From contig DULR01000062.1 in the NCBI GenBank assembly GCA_012840245.1, positions 1 through 33,368 on the forward strand: 33,368 nt of DNA, given 5' to 3'. The DNA comes from Clostridiaceae bacterium (GTDB lineage: Bacteria > Bacillota > Clostridia > DSM-8532). The notes beneath the pieces are model-generated. The model was not told the DNA's origin. It saw nothing but the letters and a program-made list of their open reading frames with translations, and ran no database searches. The position numbers and the translations under genes were made by a program. Shown piece after piece: positions 8,652 through 16,503 of this stretch. Each line of letters starts with the position of its first letter. The first letter of the stretch is position 1.

Positions 8652-8954
8652 TTATGGGAACTTTGTCGGCAGAACTTTCGGTGCCGGAACACCTTGAACT
8701 GAGTTCAGTTTATTTAAAACGAACACCTCAGTATCCATAATGTTCTTCTCATATCTCATCACTTTGATATCTTTCATGGGTGAGACCTTTAAAACTGTTT
8801 TCCTGCCGTCCTCCAGACCAATGACAAAACCACTGTTGAAAAAACCGTCATTCAGTTCTCTGATATCTTTAACGATGCGGTCATCTCCAAAAGCCTTCTT
8901 GGCCAGCATTATGATCTGATCTTCCGATAATTTTGTCTTTGTTATGCTATCCAT
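8652..8954 (-). pseudogene. Truncated aminoglycoside-phosphotransferase-family kinase (N-lobe only)
   Basis: A 100-codon frame matches only the N-terminal lobe of APH/choline-kinase-like phosphotransferases. The phosphate-loop-like NDGFFNSGFVIGLEDG is followed by VLKVSP with the ATP-binding lysine and by EKNIMDTEVFVLNKL. The frame then ends after VPAPKVLPTKFP, just where family members continue into the C-lobe. Members usually have about 250-320 residues and need the catalytic HGD and DFG/DWE loops, which are absent here and not found in any frame of the 69 bases before putP. So this is probably a gene remnant left by a deletion. It still has an RBS (AGAAAGAGAG) 15 bases after the NUDIX gene. 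Cotranslation of a short product is possible, but kinase activity is not. Confidence 0.75.
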
Positions 8955-8969
8955 ACTCTCTTTCTGACC

Positions 8970-9500
8970 TCATAAATCTGCAGCAAGTCTTCCAAGCAAA
9001 TCTCTCATCTTATACAGAACAGCTGTCTCCCTTTGAACCCAGGGATTGATATCATTATTACCTCTCAGAAGATTTTCATTGTTTTCTATGGCATCATCGA
9101 TGTCTACCCAATGGGGACGAAAATCAAGTGCTTTCTCATAATCATCCAGCTCCTGTGCCCCATAGTTTTCTGAAATATCGCAAAGATAGTAATGTGAAAT
9201 CATCTCAAACATAGCGTCTTTTACATATTTATCAGGTTTTCTTTCAGTTACCATCCCGATTCTTCTTTTTACTCTCTCAATAATAAACCCCGTTTCTTCC
9301 CGTACTTCTCTGATCAATGCCTCCTCAAGGCTTTCGCCGTTCCTCGGCCCACCTCCCGGGAATTTGAAATCTCCCTTTATGGTTCTTATCATAAGAAATT
9401 TACCGTTTTTAATGGTAACAGACCGGACAGCTTCTCTGTAAATCACTTTTGAGTTTTCTTCATTAGCCTTATGTACACCTAATGTAATATTGAAAAACAC
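8970..9500 (-). CDS. NUDIX hydrolase
   Basis: 176 residues. A complete Nudix box, GGGPRNGESLEEALIREVREE followed by TGF, sits near residues 48-71 and fits GX5EX7REUXEEXGU with all metal-binding glutamates. The enzyme would cleave a nucleoside diphosphate linked to another moiety; the substrate cannot be told. Upstream residues VRSVTIKNGKFLMIRTIKG give the usual strand A entry into the fold. Translation starts at GTG 9500, with GGAGG seven bases before it; the nearby ATG at 9505 is out of frame and soon stops. Lies between the VOC gene (31 bases upstream) and the truncated kinase, all minus strand. Confidence 0.88.
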   Translation of the reverse strand: MFFNITLGVHKANEENSKVIYREAVRSVTIKNGKFLMIRTIKGDFKFPGGGPRNGESLEEALIREVREETGFIIERVKRRIGMVTERKPDKYVKDAMFEMISHYYLCDISENYGAQELDDYEKALDFRPHWVDIDDAIENNENLLRGNNDINPWVQRETAVLYKMRDLLGRLAADL

Positions 9501-9531
9501 TTCATTTCCTCCGGATTACATCTTGCTGCTT

Positions 9532-9957
9532 TTACAGCAACGCAAAATGGTCACTCTCAATGATTGATTTCATCTGACATAAGCAAAAAGGGTGTCCGGC
9601 GGGATCGAACATAACTCTCCAACTGTCGGAAAATTGTTCATCTGAGACTGTCGCTCCGCATTTGATTGCATGATCGACTGCTTTTTCCAGATCGTTGACC
9701 GCAAAGTCCAAATGAGCCATTTGCTGTTGTGCTTCAGGCTTTTCAGGCCACACAGGCGGCTCATACTCAGGGTTCATCTGAAACAATATGCAGGGATATG
9801 CTCCCTGTTTGGTTCCCGGAGCGCTAACACAAGCATATTCTTCATCAGCGAACACTATCTTCCAATTGAGCAGCTCTGCATAGAATTTTGCCAATCCATG
9901 CGGGTCTTTGCAATCGATTGTGAACGAGTACATTTTAATTTTCAAACCTTCAACCAT
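9532..9957 (-). CDS. VOC (glyoxalase/bleomycin-resistance) superfamily protein
   Basis: 141 residues forming a single vicinal-oxygen-chelate module of paired beta-alpha-beta-beta-beta units. The pattern DCKDPHGLAKFYAELLNWKI opens the first half. HLDFAVNDLEKAVDHAIKCGA followed by RVMFDPAGHPFCLCQ closes the second, as in the glyoxalase-like domain group often called VOC family protein. Metal ligands are suggested by the HLDF histidine and a late acidic residue, but enzymatic function cannot be assigned; many members are unassigned dioxygenase-like or binding proteins. RBS GAGGT precedes ATG 9957. Probably first gene of a small minus-strand operon with NUDIX. Confidence 0.85.
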   Translation of the reverse strand: MVEGLKIKMYSFTIDCKDPHGLAKFYAELLNWKIVFADEEYACVSAPGTKQGAYPCILFQMNPEYEPPVWPEKPEAQQQMAHLDFAVNDLEKAVDHAIKCGATVSDEQFSDSWRVMFDPAGHPFCLCQMKSIIESDHFALL

Positions 9958-10552
9958 AACGAATACCTCACTATAACTGATGTGCGCAGAATAACCGTTA
10001 AACTTTTGTGTTCGTGAATCTCTTTAATTCATGCAGTCATACTCGCGTAAAATAAGAACTGAGCAATAATATCATGTAAAACAAACACTAAAATAATTAT
10101 AAATCTTTTTTCCTTATAATTCCATACTTAAAATTAACAGCATAGGATAGTTGAAAATCATATGGTGCATCTTTAGAAAACTGGTATAATTAATGTATAT
10201 ATCTGATATTTAAAATCAAGTTAAGCGGCAGCATGGTTTAAGTACAAGAGCCCAGAATTCTCATGCATTGCTAAGTATGATGTTGCTTTTCAGCTTCTTT
10301 ATATCCTCATCAGGTGTAGTATTCGCTTTATACCCTGTATTGTTTCTCTGCTTTACTGTACAGACAACTTAGCTTGATTTCTTATATAACTTCATGGAGT
10401 ACCTATCATATTTGCTGGATTATTATCATATGCATTCGCCAGACGGATAAATCTGCGCATATGAATTTTGCATTTCAGGATATCAGCAAAGGAATTTCAT
10501 GTCAGTCTTCCAGGTTAATTTTTTAACAATTAAATTAAAGGAGGTCAAATAA
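9958..10552. other. Long A/T-rich intergenic region between VOC and hydrogenase operon
   Basis: 595 bases between divergent genes. It holds one convincing extended -10 (10182-10190) pointing to the hydrogenase genes, leaving a leader of about 355 bases. A 54-codon open frame (about 10212-10374, plus strand) ends in a hydrophobic stretch, MLLFSFFISSSG then VVFALYPVLFLCF, but has no RBS and no recognised homologue. I see no tRNA, riboswitch core or clear terminator. Confidence 0.5.
10182..10190 (+). promoter_or_regulatory. Extended -10 promoter candidate for the hydrogenase operon
   Basis: TGG directly followed by TATAAT forms a TGnTATAAT extended -10. The -35 region at the right distance is poor, as is common for extended -10 promoters. 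It lies about 360 bases ahead of the first hydrogenase gene. Confidence 0.45.
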
Positions 10553-11050
10553 ATGAGTAAGCGACCTGTTCCCTGCACTTGTCTCCGTTCGGCAACATCA
10601 TCGAAATACAGTGAACTTGATAAAATCATAGAGCTATACAAAAACAAGGAAGGAAGCCTGATTCAGATCCTGCATCTCGCCCAGGAGATCTATGGACATC
10701 TGCCCCTTGAGCTGCAGCAATATATTGCTGATTCCTTAGACATTCCTCTATCAGAAGTATCAGGGGTGATAACCTTCTATTCCTTTTTCTCCACCAAACC
10801 AAGAGGTGAGCATACCATCAGGGTTTGTCTTGGCACTGCCTGCTATGTAAGAGGCGGAAAAAAGATAATTGAGAGATTATCTGAAATTCTGGGCGTAGGT
10901 TTGGGCGAAACAACAAAGGATGGCCGCTTTACTTTCGAAATTGCGCGCTGTATCGGAGCATGCGGACTTGCTCCGGCAATGATGATCGACAATGTCGTCT
11001 ATAAGCAGGTCAATGTAAACAAACTGGAATCCATACTTGCCCGGTATTAA
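10553..11050 (+). CDS. hydC: NuoE-like [2Fe-2S] subunit of NAD-linked [FeFe] hydrogenase (HydC/HndA type)
   Basis: 165-residue thioredoxin-fold [2Fe-2S] protein, the smallest subunit of soluble NAD(P)-linked hydrogenases and the counterpart of NuoE. The N-terminal helical part includes GSLIQILHLAQEIYGHLP and VSGVITFYSFF, both typical. The cluster ligands are in VCLGTACYVRGG and ARCIGACGLAPA, giving the CX4C...CX3C arrangement. An unusual extra CTC pair occurs near residues 8-10. RBS AAAGGAGG precedes ATG 10553. It starts the operon; the fused NuoF-like gene follows after 23 bases. Relay of electrons between the flavin subunit and the hydrogenase subunit is the known role for the family. Confidence 0.92.
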   Translation: MSKRPVPCTCLRSATSSKYSELDKIIELYKNKEGSLIQILHLAQEIYGHLPLELQQYIADSLDIPLSEVSGVITFYSFFSTKPRGEHTIRVCLGTACYVRGGKKIIERLSEILGVGLGETTKDGRFTFEIARCIGACGLAPAMMIDNVVYKQVNVNKLESILARY

Positions 11051-11073
11051 GAAGTAACGGAGGTGAGCTTCAG

Positions 11074-14000
11074 ATGAGCGGTATAGTAACCACTATTGCT
11101 GATCTCGAACAGATAAAGAATAAATATCTCGATCATGTCAGCAAATATAAATGTCAGGTCCTTATTTGCGGTGGTGCGGGATGCATATCCTCCAACTGCG
11201 CCGAAGTTAAGGATTCTGTTATTGAAACATTAAAAAAATTCGGCCTTGAAGATGAGGTCCTCGTGTATGAGACAGGCTGCATGGGCTTGTGCGCAGTGGG
11301 ACCTGTCATGCTAGTTCTTCCCTACAGGACTTTTTATACCGATTTGACAGCAGAATCAGCTGCAGATATAGTCAAAAGCCATCTTGTGGATGGCAGGATA
11401 CTTATGGAATGTACATACTATGATAAATCTCTAAACAGACATGTTCCCAGAATAGATGACATCGAATTTTTCAAGGATCAGGTCAGAATAGCTCTCAGAA
11501 ACTGCGGAATAATGGAGCATGACAACATCGAAGCTTACATCGCCCGGGATGGGTATATCGCGGCCTGTAAAGCTCTGAATGAAAAAACACCTGAGGAGAT
11601 CATCGAAGAAATAAAAAAATCCGGACTGAAAGGACGCGGAGGAGCCGGATTCCCGACCGGCATAAAATGGGAAGCAGGTTTTAAGGCAAAAAGCGATAAA
11701 AAATTTATAGTATGCAACGCAGATGAGGGGGATCCCGGCGCATTCATGGACAGAAGCATAATCGAAGGCGATCCCCATACTATCATCGAAGGCATGATAA
11801 TAGGAGGATACGCAATAGGCGCAAACCTTGGATATGTCTATATCAGAGCCGAATATCCCATAGCTGTCGACAGGCTTTCGAAAGCCATCGAAGAAGCCCG
11901 CCGGTATGGATTGCTTGGCCAAAAGCTGTTTGGAACAGATTTTGCCTTCGATCTGGAAATAAGGATCGGTGCCGGTGCTTTTGTATGCGGTGAGGAAACC
12001 GCTCTTATGAATTCCATCGAAGGAAAAAGAGGAGAACCCAGGCAAAAGCCTCCCCTGCCCTTCCAGAAAGGTCTATTCAGATGCCCGACGATCATCAACA
12101 ATGCCGAAACATTGGCCTGCGTGCCCGCTATCCTGCTCAACGGCAGTGAATGGTTCAGCCAGTATGGCACGAAAGAAAGCAAAGGTACAAAGGTGTTCGC
12201 CCTTGCCGGGGATCTTGCCAATGCAGGTATCGTCGAAGTGCCTGTCGGCATGCCTCTGGGCGATATCCTGTTCAAAATCGGCGGTGGCATGAAGGATAAG
12301 AAAAAATTCAAAGCTGCCCAGATCGGAGGGCCCTCAGGCGGGTGCATCACACAGGAAAACCTCAATGTCCCGACAGACTATAAATCTATAACGAAGCTGG
12401 GGGCTATAATGGGGTCGGGCGGTCTCATCGCCATGAACGAGGATACCTGTATGGTCGATACCGCCAGATACTTTATGGATTTCATACAGGATGAGTCCTG
12501 CGGAAAATGTGTGGCATGCCGCCTGGGAACTAAAAGGATGCTGGAGATCCTTGAAAGGATCACACAAGGAAATGGTGAAGAAGGCGATATCGAGCTATTG
12601 GAAGAGCTGGGAGCGACCATCAAGGAAACAGCCATGTGCGGTCTGGGACAATCTGCACCCAATCCTGTCCTGAGCACCATAAAATACTTCCGCCACGAAT
12701 ATGAGGAGCATATAAAGAAGAAATACTGCCGTGCAGGAGTATGCTCAGAGCTGTTCATATCTCCCTGTGAAAATACATGTCCTGCTAATGTCAATGTGCC
12801 GGGATATATCTCACTGGTGGCTGCCGGAAGATTTATCGATGCCTACAATCTCATAAGGCAGGAAAATCCGTTCCCGGCGGTTTGCGGGCGTATCTGCACG
12901 CGTCCCTGCGAGTCGAAATGCAGGCGCAGGACTTTGGATGAGGCAGTTGCGATCTGCGATCTGAAGCGGTTCGTCGCTGATTATGCCTATAAGAATGAAA
13001 AACCTTATTCAAATGACATCATATTCCCCAAAAACGGCAAAAAAGTAGCCATTATAGGCGCAGGAGCATCCGGACTTACATGTGGTTATTATCTGGTACG
13101 TATCGGATATGATGTCGATGTCTATGAGGCCGAATCGGTCGCAGGCGGTGTCCTTGCCTTTGGCATTCCCGAATACAGGCTTCCTCAAAGTGTCATAGCA
13201 CATGAGATCGAGCTTATAAAACAGGCAGGCGTCAATATATTCCTGAATACAGAAGTAGGCCGAGATGTTGATTTTCAGGACCTTCGCAAAAAATATGACG
13301 CAATTTATGTAGCTACCGGGACCCAATTCCCCCAGAGAGTCAACATACCTGGTGAAGAGCTAGACGGTGTCATCCACGGCATCAATTTCCTCAAAAATGT
13401 GAATCTGAAACGCGAAGTAAAGCTTGGCAATACCGTTGCAGTAATCGGCGGCGGAAATACAGCCATAGATTCAGCCAGAACTGCTCTCAGGCTGGGAGCA
13501 AAAAAAGTCCTGATCCTTTACAGAAGGACGATCGACGCAATGCCTGCCTATGAATCCGAGATCCATGAAGCTATCGCTGAAGGTGTGGAAATCATGGAAC
13601 TGGTATCTCCCGTCAGGTTCATTGGCGGAAAGACCGGTTCGGTGAAAAAGATCGAATGTATCAGAATGAAGCTTGGTGAGTTCGACAACTCAGGAAGAAG
13701 AAAATCCATTCCGATAGAAGGTTCCGATTTCATTATCGAGGTGGACAATGTGATCCCGGCAGTAAGCCAATATTCAGATCTGCCTTTTATCAGGAAAGAA
13801 GAGATCGGAGTTACCTCCTGGGGAACCTTCATAATAGACGAAGATACATTGATGACGACCATGGATGGTGTCTTCGCAGGCGGGGATGTAGCAAGAGGAC
13901 CCGACACAGTGATCTCGGCGATTGCTGACGGCAAAAAGGCTGCAATATCCATAGACCTTTACCTGGGAGGCAAAGGTAAGCTTAATAAAGGTCCTAAAAT

Positions 14001-14172
14001 AAATATCCCAGATAATTTTGACGAGGATGAAATCGTCTCGCACGAAAGATTCCCCCTTGATATGCTTCCCGTGGAGAAACGGATGGATCTGGACAGCGAA
14101 GTTGTGCTGGGCTACCACAAACTTAATGCCATAGCAGAATCAATGCGCTGCCTGCGCTGCGATAGGAGGTAG
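11074..14172 (+). CDS. hydB: NuoF-like hydrogenase subunit fused to a GltD/NfnB-like flavoprotein
   Basis: 1032-residue fusion. Residues 25-110 are a thioredoxin-like [2Fe-2S] domain with Cys32, Cys37, Cys69 and Cys73. Residues about 150-550 are a NuoF core: GRGGAGFPTG (187-196) and CNADEGDPGAF (214-224) for FMN/NADH, an SLBB region near 380-430, and the [4Fe-4S] ligands Cys476, Cys479, Cys482 and Cys522. In HydB proteins a two-cluster ferredoxin tail normally follows. Here residues from 552 switch to the Fe-S domain of GltD/NfnB (cysteines 552, 557, 565, 569, 604, 608, 612, 616). This is followed by an FAD motif IIGAGASGLTCG (660-671), an NAD(P) motif VIGGGNTAID (790-799) with downstream YRR, the FAD-closing GGDVARGP (936-943), and a final CLRC. 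The frame is open throughout, so it is a true fusion. RBS GGAGG; the hydA start lies five bases beyond the stop. Which nucleotide the second site binds is unproven; YRR suggests NADPH. Confidence 0.9.
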   Translation: MSGIVTTIADLEQIKNKYLDHVSKYKCQVLICGGAGCISSNCAEVKDSVIETLKKFGLEDEVLVYETGCMGLCAVGPVMLVLPYRTFYTDLTAESAADIVKSHLVDGRILMECTYYDKSLNRHVPRIDDIEFFKDQVRIALRNCGIMEHDNIEAYIARDGYIAACKALNEKTPEEIIEEIKKSGLKGRGGAGFPTGIKWEAGFKAKSDKKFIVCNADEGDPGAFMDRSIIEGDPHTIIEGMIIGGYAIGANLGYVYIRAEYPIAVDRLSKAIEEARRYGLLGQKLFGTDFAFDLEIRIGAGAFVCGEETALMNSIEGKRGEPRQKPPLPFQKGLFRCPTIINNAETLACVPAILLNGSEWFSQYGTKESKGTKVFALAGDLANAGIVEVPVGMPLGDILFKIGGGMKDKKKFKAAQIGGPSGGCITQENLNVPTDYKSITKLGAIMGSGGLIAMNEDTCMVDTARYFMDFIQDESCGKCVACRLGTKRMLEILERITQGNGEEGDIELLEELGATIKETAMCGLGQSAPNPVLSTIKYFRHEYEEHIKKKYCRAGVCSELFISPCENTCPANVNVPGYISLVAAGRFIDAYNLIRQENPFPAVCGRICTRPCESKCRRRTLDEAVAICDLKRFVADYAYKNEKPYSNDIIFPKNGKKVAIIGAGASGLTCGYYLVRIGYDVDVYEAESVAGGVLAFGIPEYRLPQSVIAHEIELIKQAGVNIFLNTEVGRDVDFQDLRKKYDAIYVATGTQFPQRVNIPGEELDGVIHGINFLKNVNLKREVKLGNTVAVIGGGNTAIDSARTALRLGAKKVLILYRRTIDAMPAYESEIHEAIAEGVEIMELVSPVRFIGGKTGSVKKIECIRMKLGEFDNSGRRKSIPIEGSDFIIEVDNVIPAVSQYSDLPFIRKEEIGVTSWGTFIIDEDTLMTTMDGVFAGGDVARGPDTVISAIADGKKAAISIDLYLGGKGKLNKGPKINIPDNFDEDEIVSHERFPLDMLPVEKRMDLDSEVVLGYHKLNAIAESMRCLRCDRR

Positions 14173-14177
14173 TAGAT

Positions 14178-16193
14178 ATGATCAGTCTCACTATAAACGG
14201 AAAGAGATGCACGGTCGATGAAGATCTGACCATTCTTGAAGCCGCAAAACTGAACGGTATCAATATTCCTCACCTTTGCTGGCTGGAAGGCGTTCACGAA
14301 TTCGGATCGTGCCGCATATGCGTTGTTGAAGTTGAGGGAGCCAGAACTCTTCAGGCCTCCTGCATAACAAAAGTGTCCGAGGGAATGGTCGTTCATACCA
14401 ATTCAGAAAAGGTCAGAAAGGCAAGAAAGGTCCTTTATGAGCTTTTGCTTTCGGATCATTCAAAGGATTGTCTAAGCTGCAAAAGAAATCAGAGCTGCGA
14501 GCTTCAGGAACTTGGAAGAACTCTTGGAATCGAAGAAACAAGGTTCAATGGCGCACGTTCGGACTATGTTCTGGACTCATCTGTATCTATAACCAGGGAC
14601 ATGTCCAAATGCATCCTGTGCAGAAGGTGCGTGACTGTCTGTAATGAGATCCAGGGTGTTGGAGTTTTGAATGCGCAGAACAGAGGTTTCCAGACTGTCA
14701 TAAGCCCGGCCATGGATCTTCCTATAGGTTCAGTCAACTGCGCATACTGCGGGCAGTGTACGGTGGTATGCCCGGTCGGAGCCCTAAAGGAGACTGACTC
14801 GATCCAGGATGTCTGGAATGCCATTAACGACAAGAAAAAGCGTGTGGTAGTCCAGGTGGCTCCTGCTGTCCGTGTGGCCATCGGTGAAGAATTCGGATAT
14901 GAACCCGGTGAAAGGGTCACCGGAAAATTGGCATCCGCCCTCAGGGCTCTGGGATTCGATGATGTATTTGATACGAATTTTGCTGCTGATCTGACAATAC
15001 TTGAAGAAGGCACAGAGCTTCTGACACGTGTCAAAAGAGCGCTAACCGGAAAAGGTGCGGTCCTTCCCATGATCACAAGCTGCAGCCCGGGCTGGATAAA
15101 ATATATTGAGCATACGTTCCCGGATGAGCTTGATCATCTGTCCACATGTAAATCGCCCCATACTATGATGGGTGCCCTTGTCAAGTCCTACTACGCAAAA
15201 AAAATTAAAGTTGACCCTAAAGACATATTTGTTGTCTCCATCATGCCGTGTACAGCAAAGAAAACCGAAATCAAAAGAGCCGAGATGAAAAATGATGGTT
15301 ACCAAAATGTGGATGCCGTGCTTACAACAAGAGAACTGGCGGCCATGATCAAGGAAGCAGGAATCATTTTCACAGAGCTCGAAGACGGCAAGTTCGACGA
15401 TCCTCTTGGAATGTCAACGGGAGCAGCCGACATTTTCGGGGTAACCGGAGGTGTGATGGAAGCTGCCCTGCGTACCGTGTATGAAATGGTGACCGGTCGT
15501 GAACTGCCTTTTGAAGGTCTGCATGTCACACCTATCACAGGTCTTGAACAGGTAAAGGAAGCCGGCATTTTGATCGAAAATCCCCTGCCTTACTACAGTT
15601 TTCTCGATGGTGTCGAAATCAGGGTCGCAGTCACCAGCGGCCTTAAAGGTGCTGATCAGCTCATGAAGGATGTGGCCGCGGGCAGATCCCCCTACCATTT
15701 CATTGAAGTCATGGGTTGCCCCGGTGGCTGTATAACCGGCGGAGGACAGCCCAGATCAAAGGATCCGCAGGTTCGAATCAAAAGGCTCAAAGGAATTTAC
15801 AGCGAGGATGAGAGCAAGGCTTTGCGCAAATCCCATGAGAATCCCTACATTACGATGCTTTATGATGAATTCCTGGGGGCTCCCAACAGTCATCTGGCAC
15901 ATGAGCTTCTTCATACCACTTATGTCAGACGCGGCAGATTCAATGAACTTTGCAACGAACGCTTCACTGTAAAGGGAGGGATCCGGAAACCCAGGGTTGC
16001 AGTTTCCAGAGCTTCGTTATCGGAGGATAAGAACAGAACGCAGGTCGCAAGGATGCGTGAAGACATGGAATCCATCCGGGTCCTTGCACTGGAAGCCGAA
16101 AATACAAGATTAAAAAGTGAACTGGACGATACACTCGAAACAATGGAGCTGTTCAAGAAGGTCATCTCCGATTACATAGGAAAGCATAAATAA
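14178..16193 (+). CDS. hydA: [FeFe] hydrogenase catalytic subunit HydA, NAD-linked multi-cluster type
   Basis: 671-residue H2-forming/oxidising subunit. The order is a NuoG-like [2Fe-2S] domain (Cys34, 45, 48, 62), a His-Cys3 [4Fe-4S] site (His94, Cys98, 101, 107), two ferredoxin [4Fe-4S] clusters (Cys145-155 and Cys188-198), and the H-cluster domain from about 220. H-cluster signatures are TSCSPGW (Cys302), MPCTAKKTE (Cys358) and EVMGCPGGCITGGGQP (Cys514, Cys518). The small-subunit-like segment ends near HELLHTTYV (residue 583). After this comes an unusual tail of about 85 residues, basic and then heptad-like (about 625-665). The RBS AGGAGG overlaps the end of the preceding gene. A strong terminator follows. 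No hydE, hydF or hydG maturation genes are in the window. Confidence 0.95.
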   Translation: MISLTINGKRCTVDEDLTILEAAKLNGINIPHLCWLEGVHEFGSCRICVVEVEGARTLQASCITKVSEGMVVHTNSEKVRKARKVLYELLLSDHSKDCLSCKRNQSCELQELGRTLGIEETRFNGARSDYVLDSSVSITRDMSKCILCRRCVTVCNEIQGVGVLNAQNRGFQTVISPAMDLPIGSVNCAYCGQCTVVCPVGALKETDSIQDVWNAINDKKKRVVVQVAPAVRVAIGEEFGYEPGERVTGKLASALRALGFDDVFDTNFAADLTILEEGTELLTRVKRALTGKGAVLPMITSCSPGWIKYIEHTFPDELDHLSTCKSPHTMMGALVKSYYAKKIKVDPKDIFVVSIMPCTAKKTEIKRAEMKNDGYQNVDAVLTTRELAAMIKEAGIIFTELEDGKFDDPLGMSTGAADIFGVTGGVMEAALRTVYEMVTGRELPFEGLHVTPITGLEQVKEAGILIENPLPYYSFLDGVEIRVAVTSGLKGADQLMKDVAAGRSPYHFIEVMGCPGGCITGGGQPRSKDPQVRIKRLKGIYSEDESKALRKSHENPYITMLYDEFLGAPNSHLAHELLHTTYVRRGRFNELCNERFTVKGGIRKPRVAVSRASLSEDKNRTQVARMREDMESIRVLALEAENTRLKSELDDTLETMELFKKVISDYIGKHK

Positions 16194-16206
16194 CCTTGTG
16201 TGAAAC

Positions 16207-16239
16207 AATCAGGGGGTATCATCCTCCTGATTCTTTTTT
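16207..16239 (+). terminator. Rho-independent terminator of the hydrogenase operon
   Basis: AATCAGGGGG and CCTCCTGATT pair over 10 bp (one G-U) across a 6-base loop, then CTTTTTT. It lies 14 bases past the hydA stop. Confidence 0.88.
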
Positions 16240-16503
16240 GGGACAACTTTTTTACTAAAACCAATCACCTGAAATTGAGGCACAGAATACAACGGTGCTG
16301 AAAGTCATTTAGGCAACTGGATATTCAATCTGGAGGACAAGAGCGGGCAAATATCACAGACATTCAGGCTCAGCTGCTGCAATAACAACTCATACCCCGG
16401 TTTTTATAATTATTTTATAAGGGTCATACCGGTTTATATCAGAAACTGCTCGGTTCTGATAACGAACTGCCATATGGATGCTTTCGCTCAGTCCAGATAG
16501 GAG
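16240..16503. other. Intergenic region with an orphan open frame, hydA to nucleotidyltransferase
   Basis: No confident gene. A 73-codon frame on the plus strand (16279-16500) has no plausible start or RBS. Its first half, NGAESHLGNWIFNLEDKSGQ and onward, reads like a beta-rich domain end, so it may be a decayed fragment. A weak hairpin ATCAGAA/TTCTGAT lies at 16438-16460. Confidence 0.35.

Noticed and set aside
10279..10371. Possible small membrane peptide starting with ATG ATG
   Set aside because: Hydrophobic and of suitable length, but without any RBS and followed by no conserved context; noted only as part of the intergenic region.
11431..12365. Long minus-strand reading frames inside the NuoF-like gene
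   Set aside because: Antisense shadows of a gene with strong motifs; low-complexity Ser/Phe/Pro-rich translations, no RBS.
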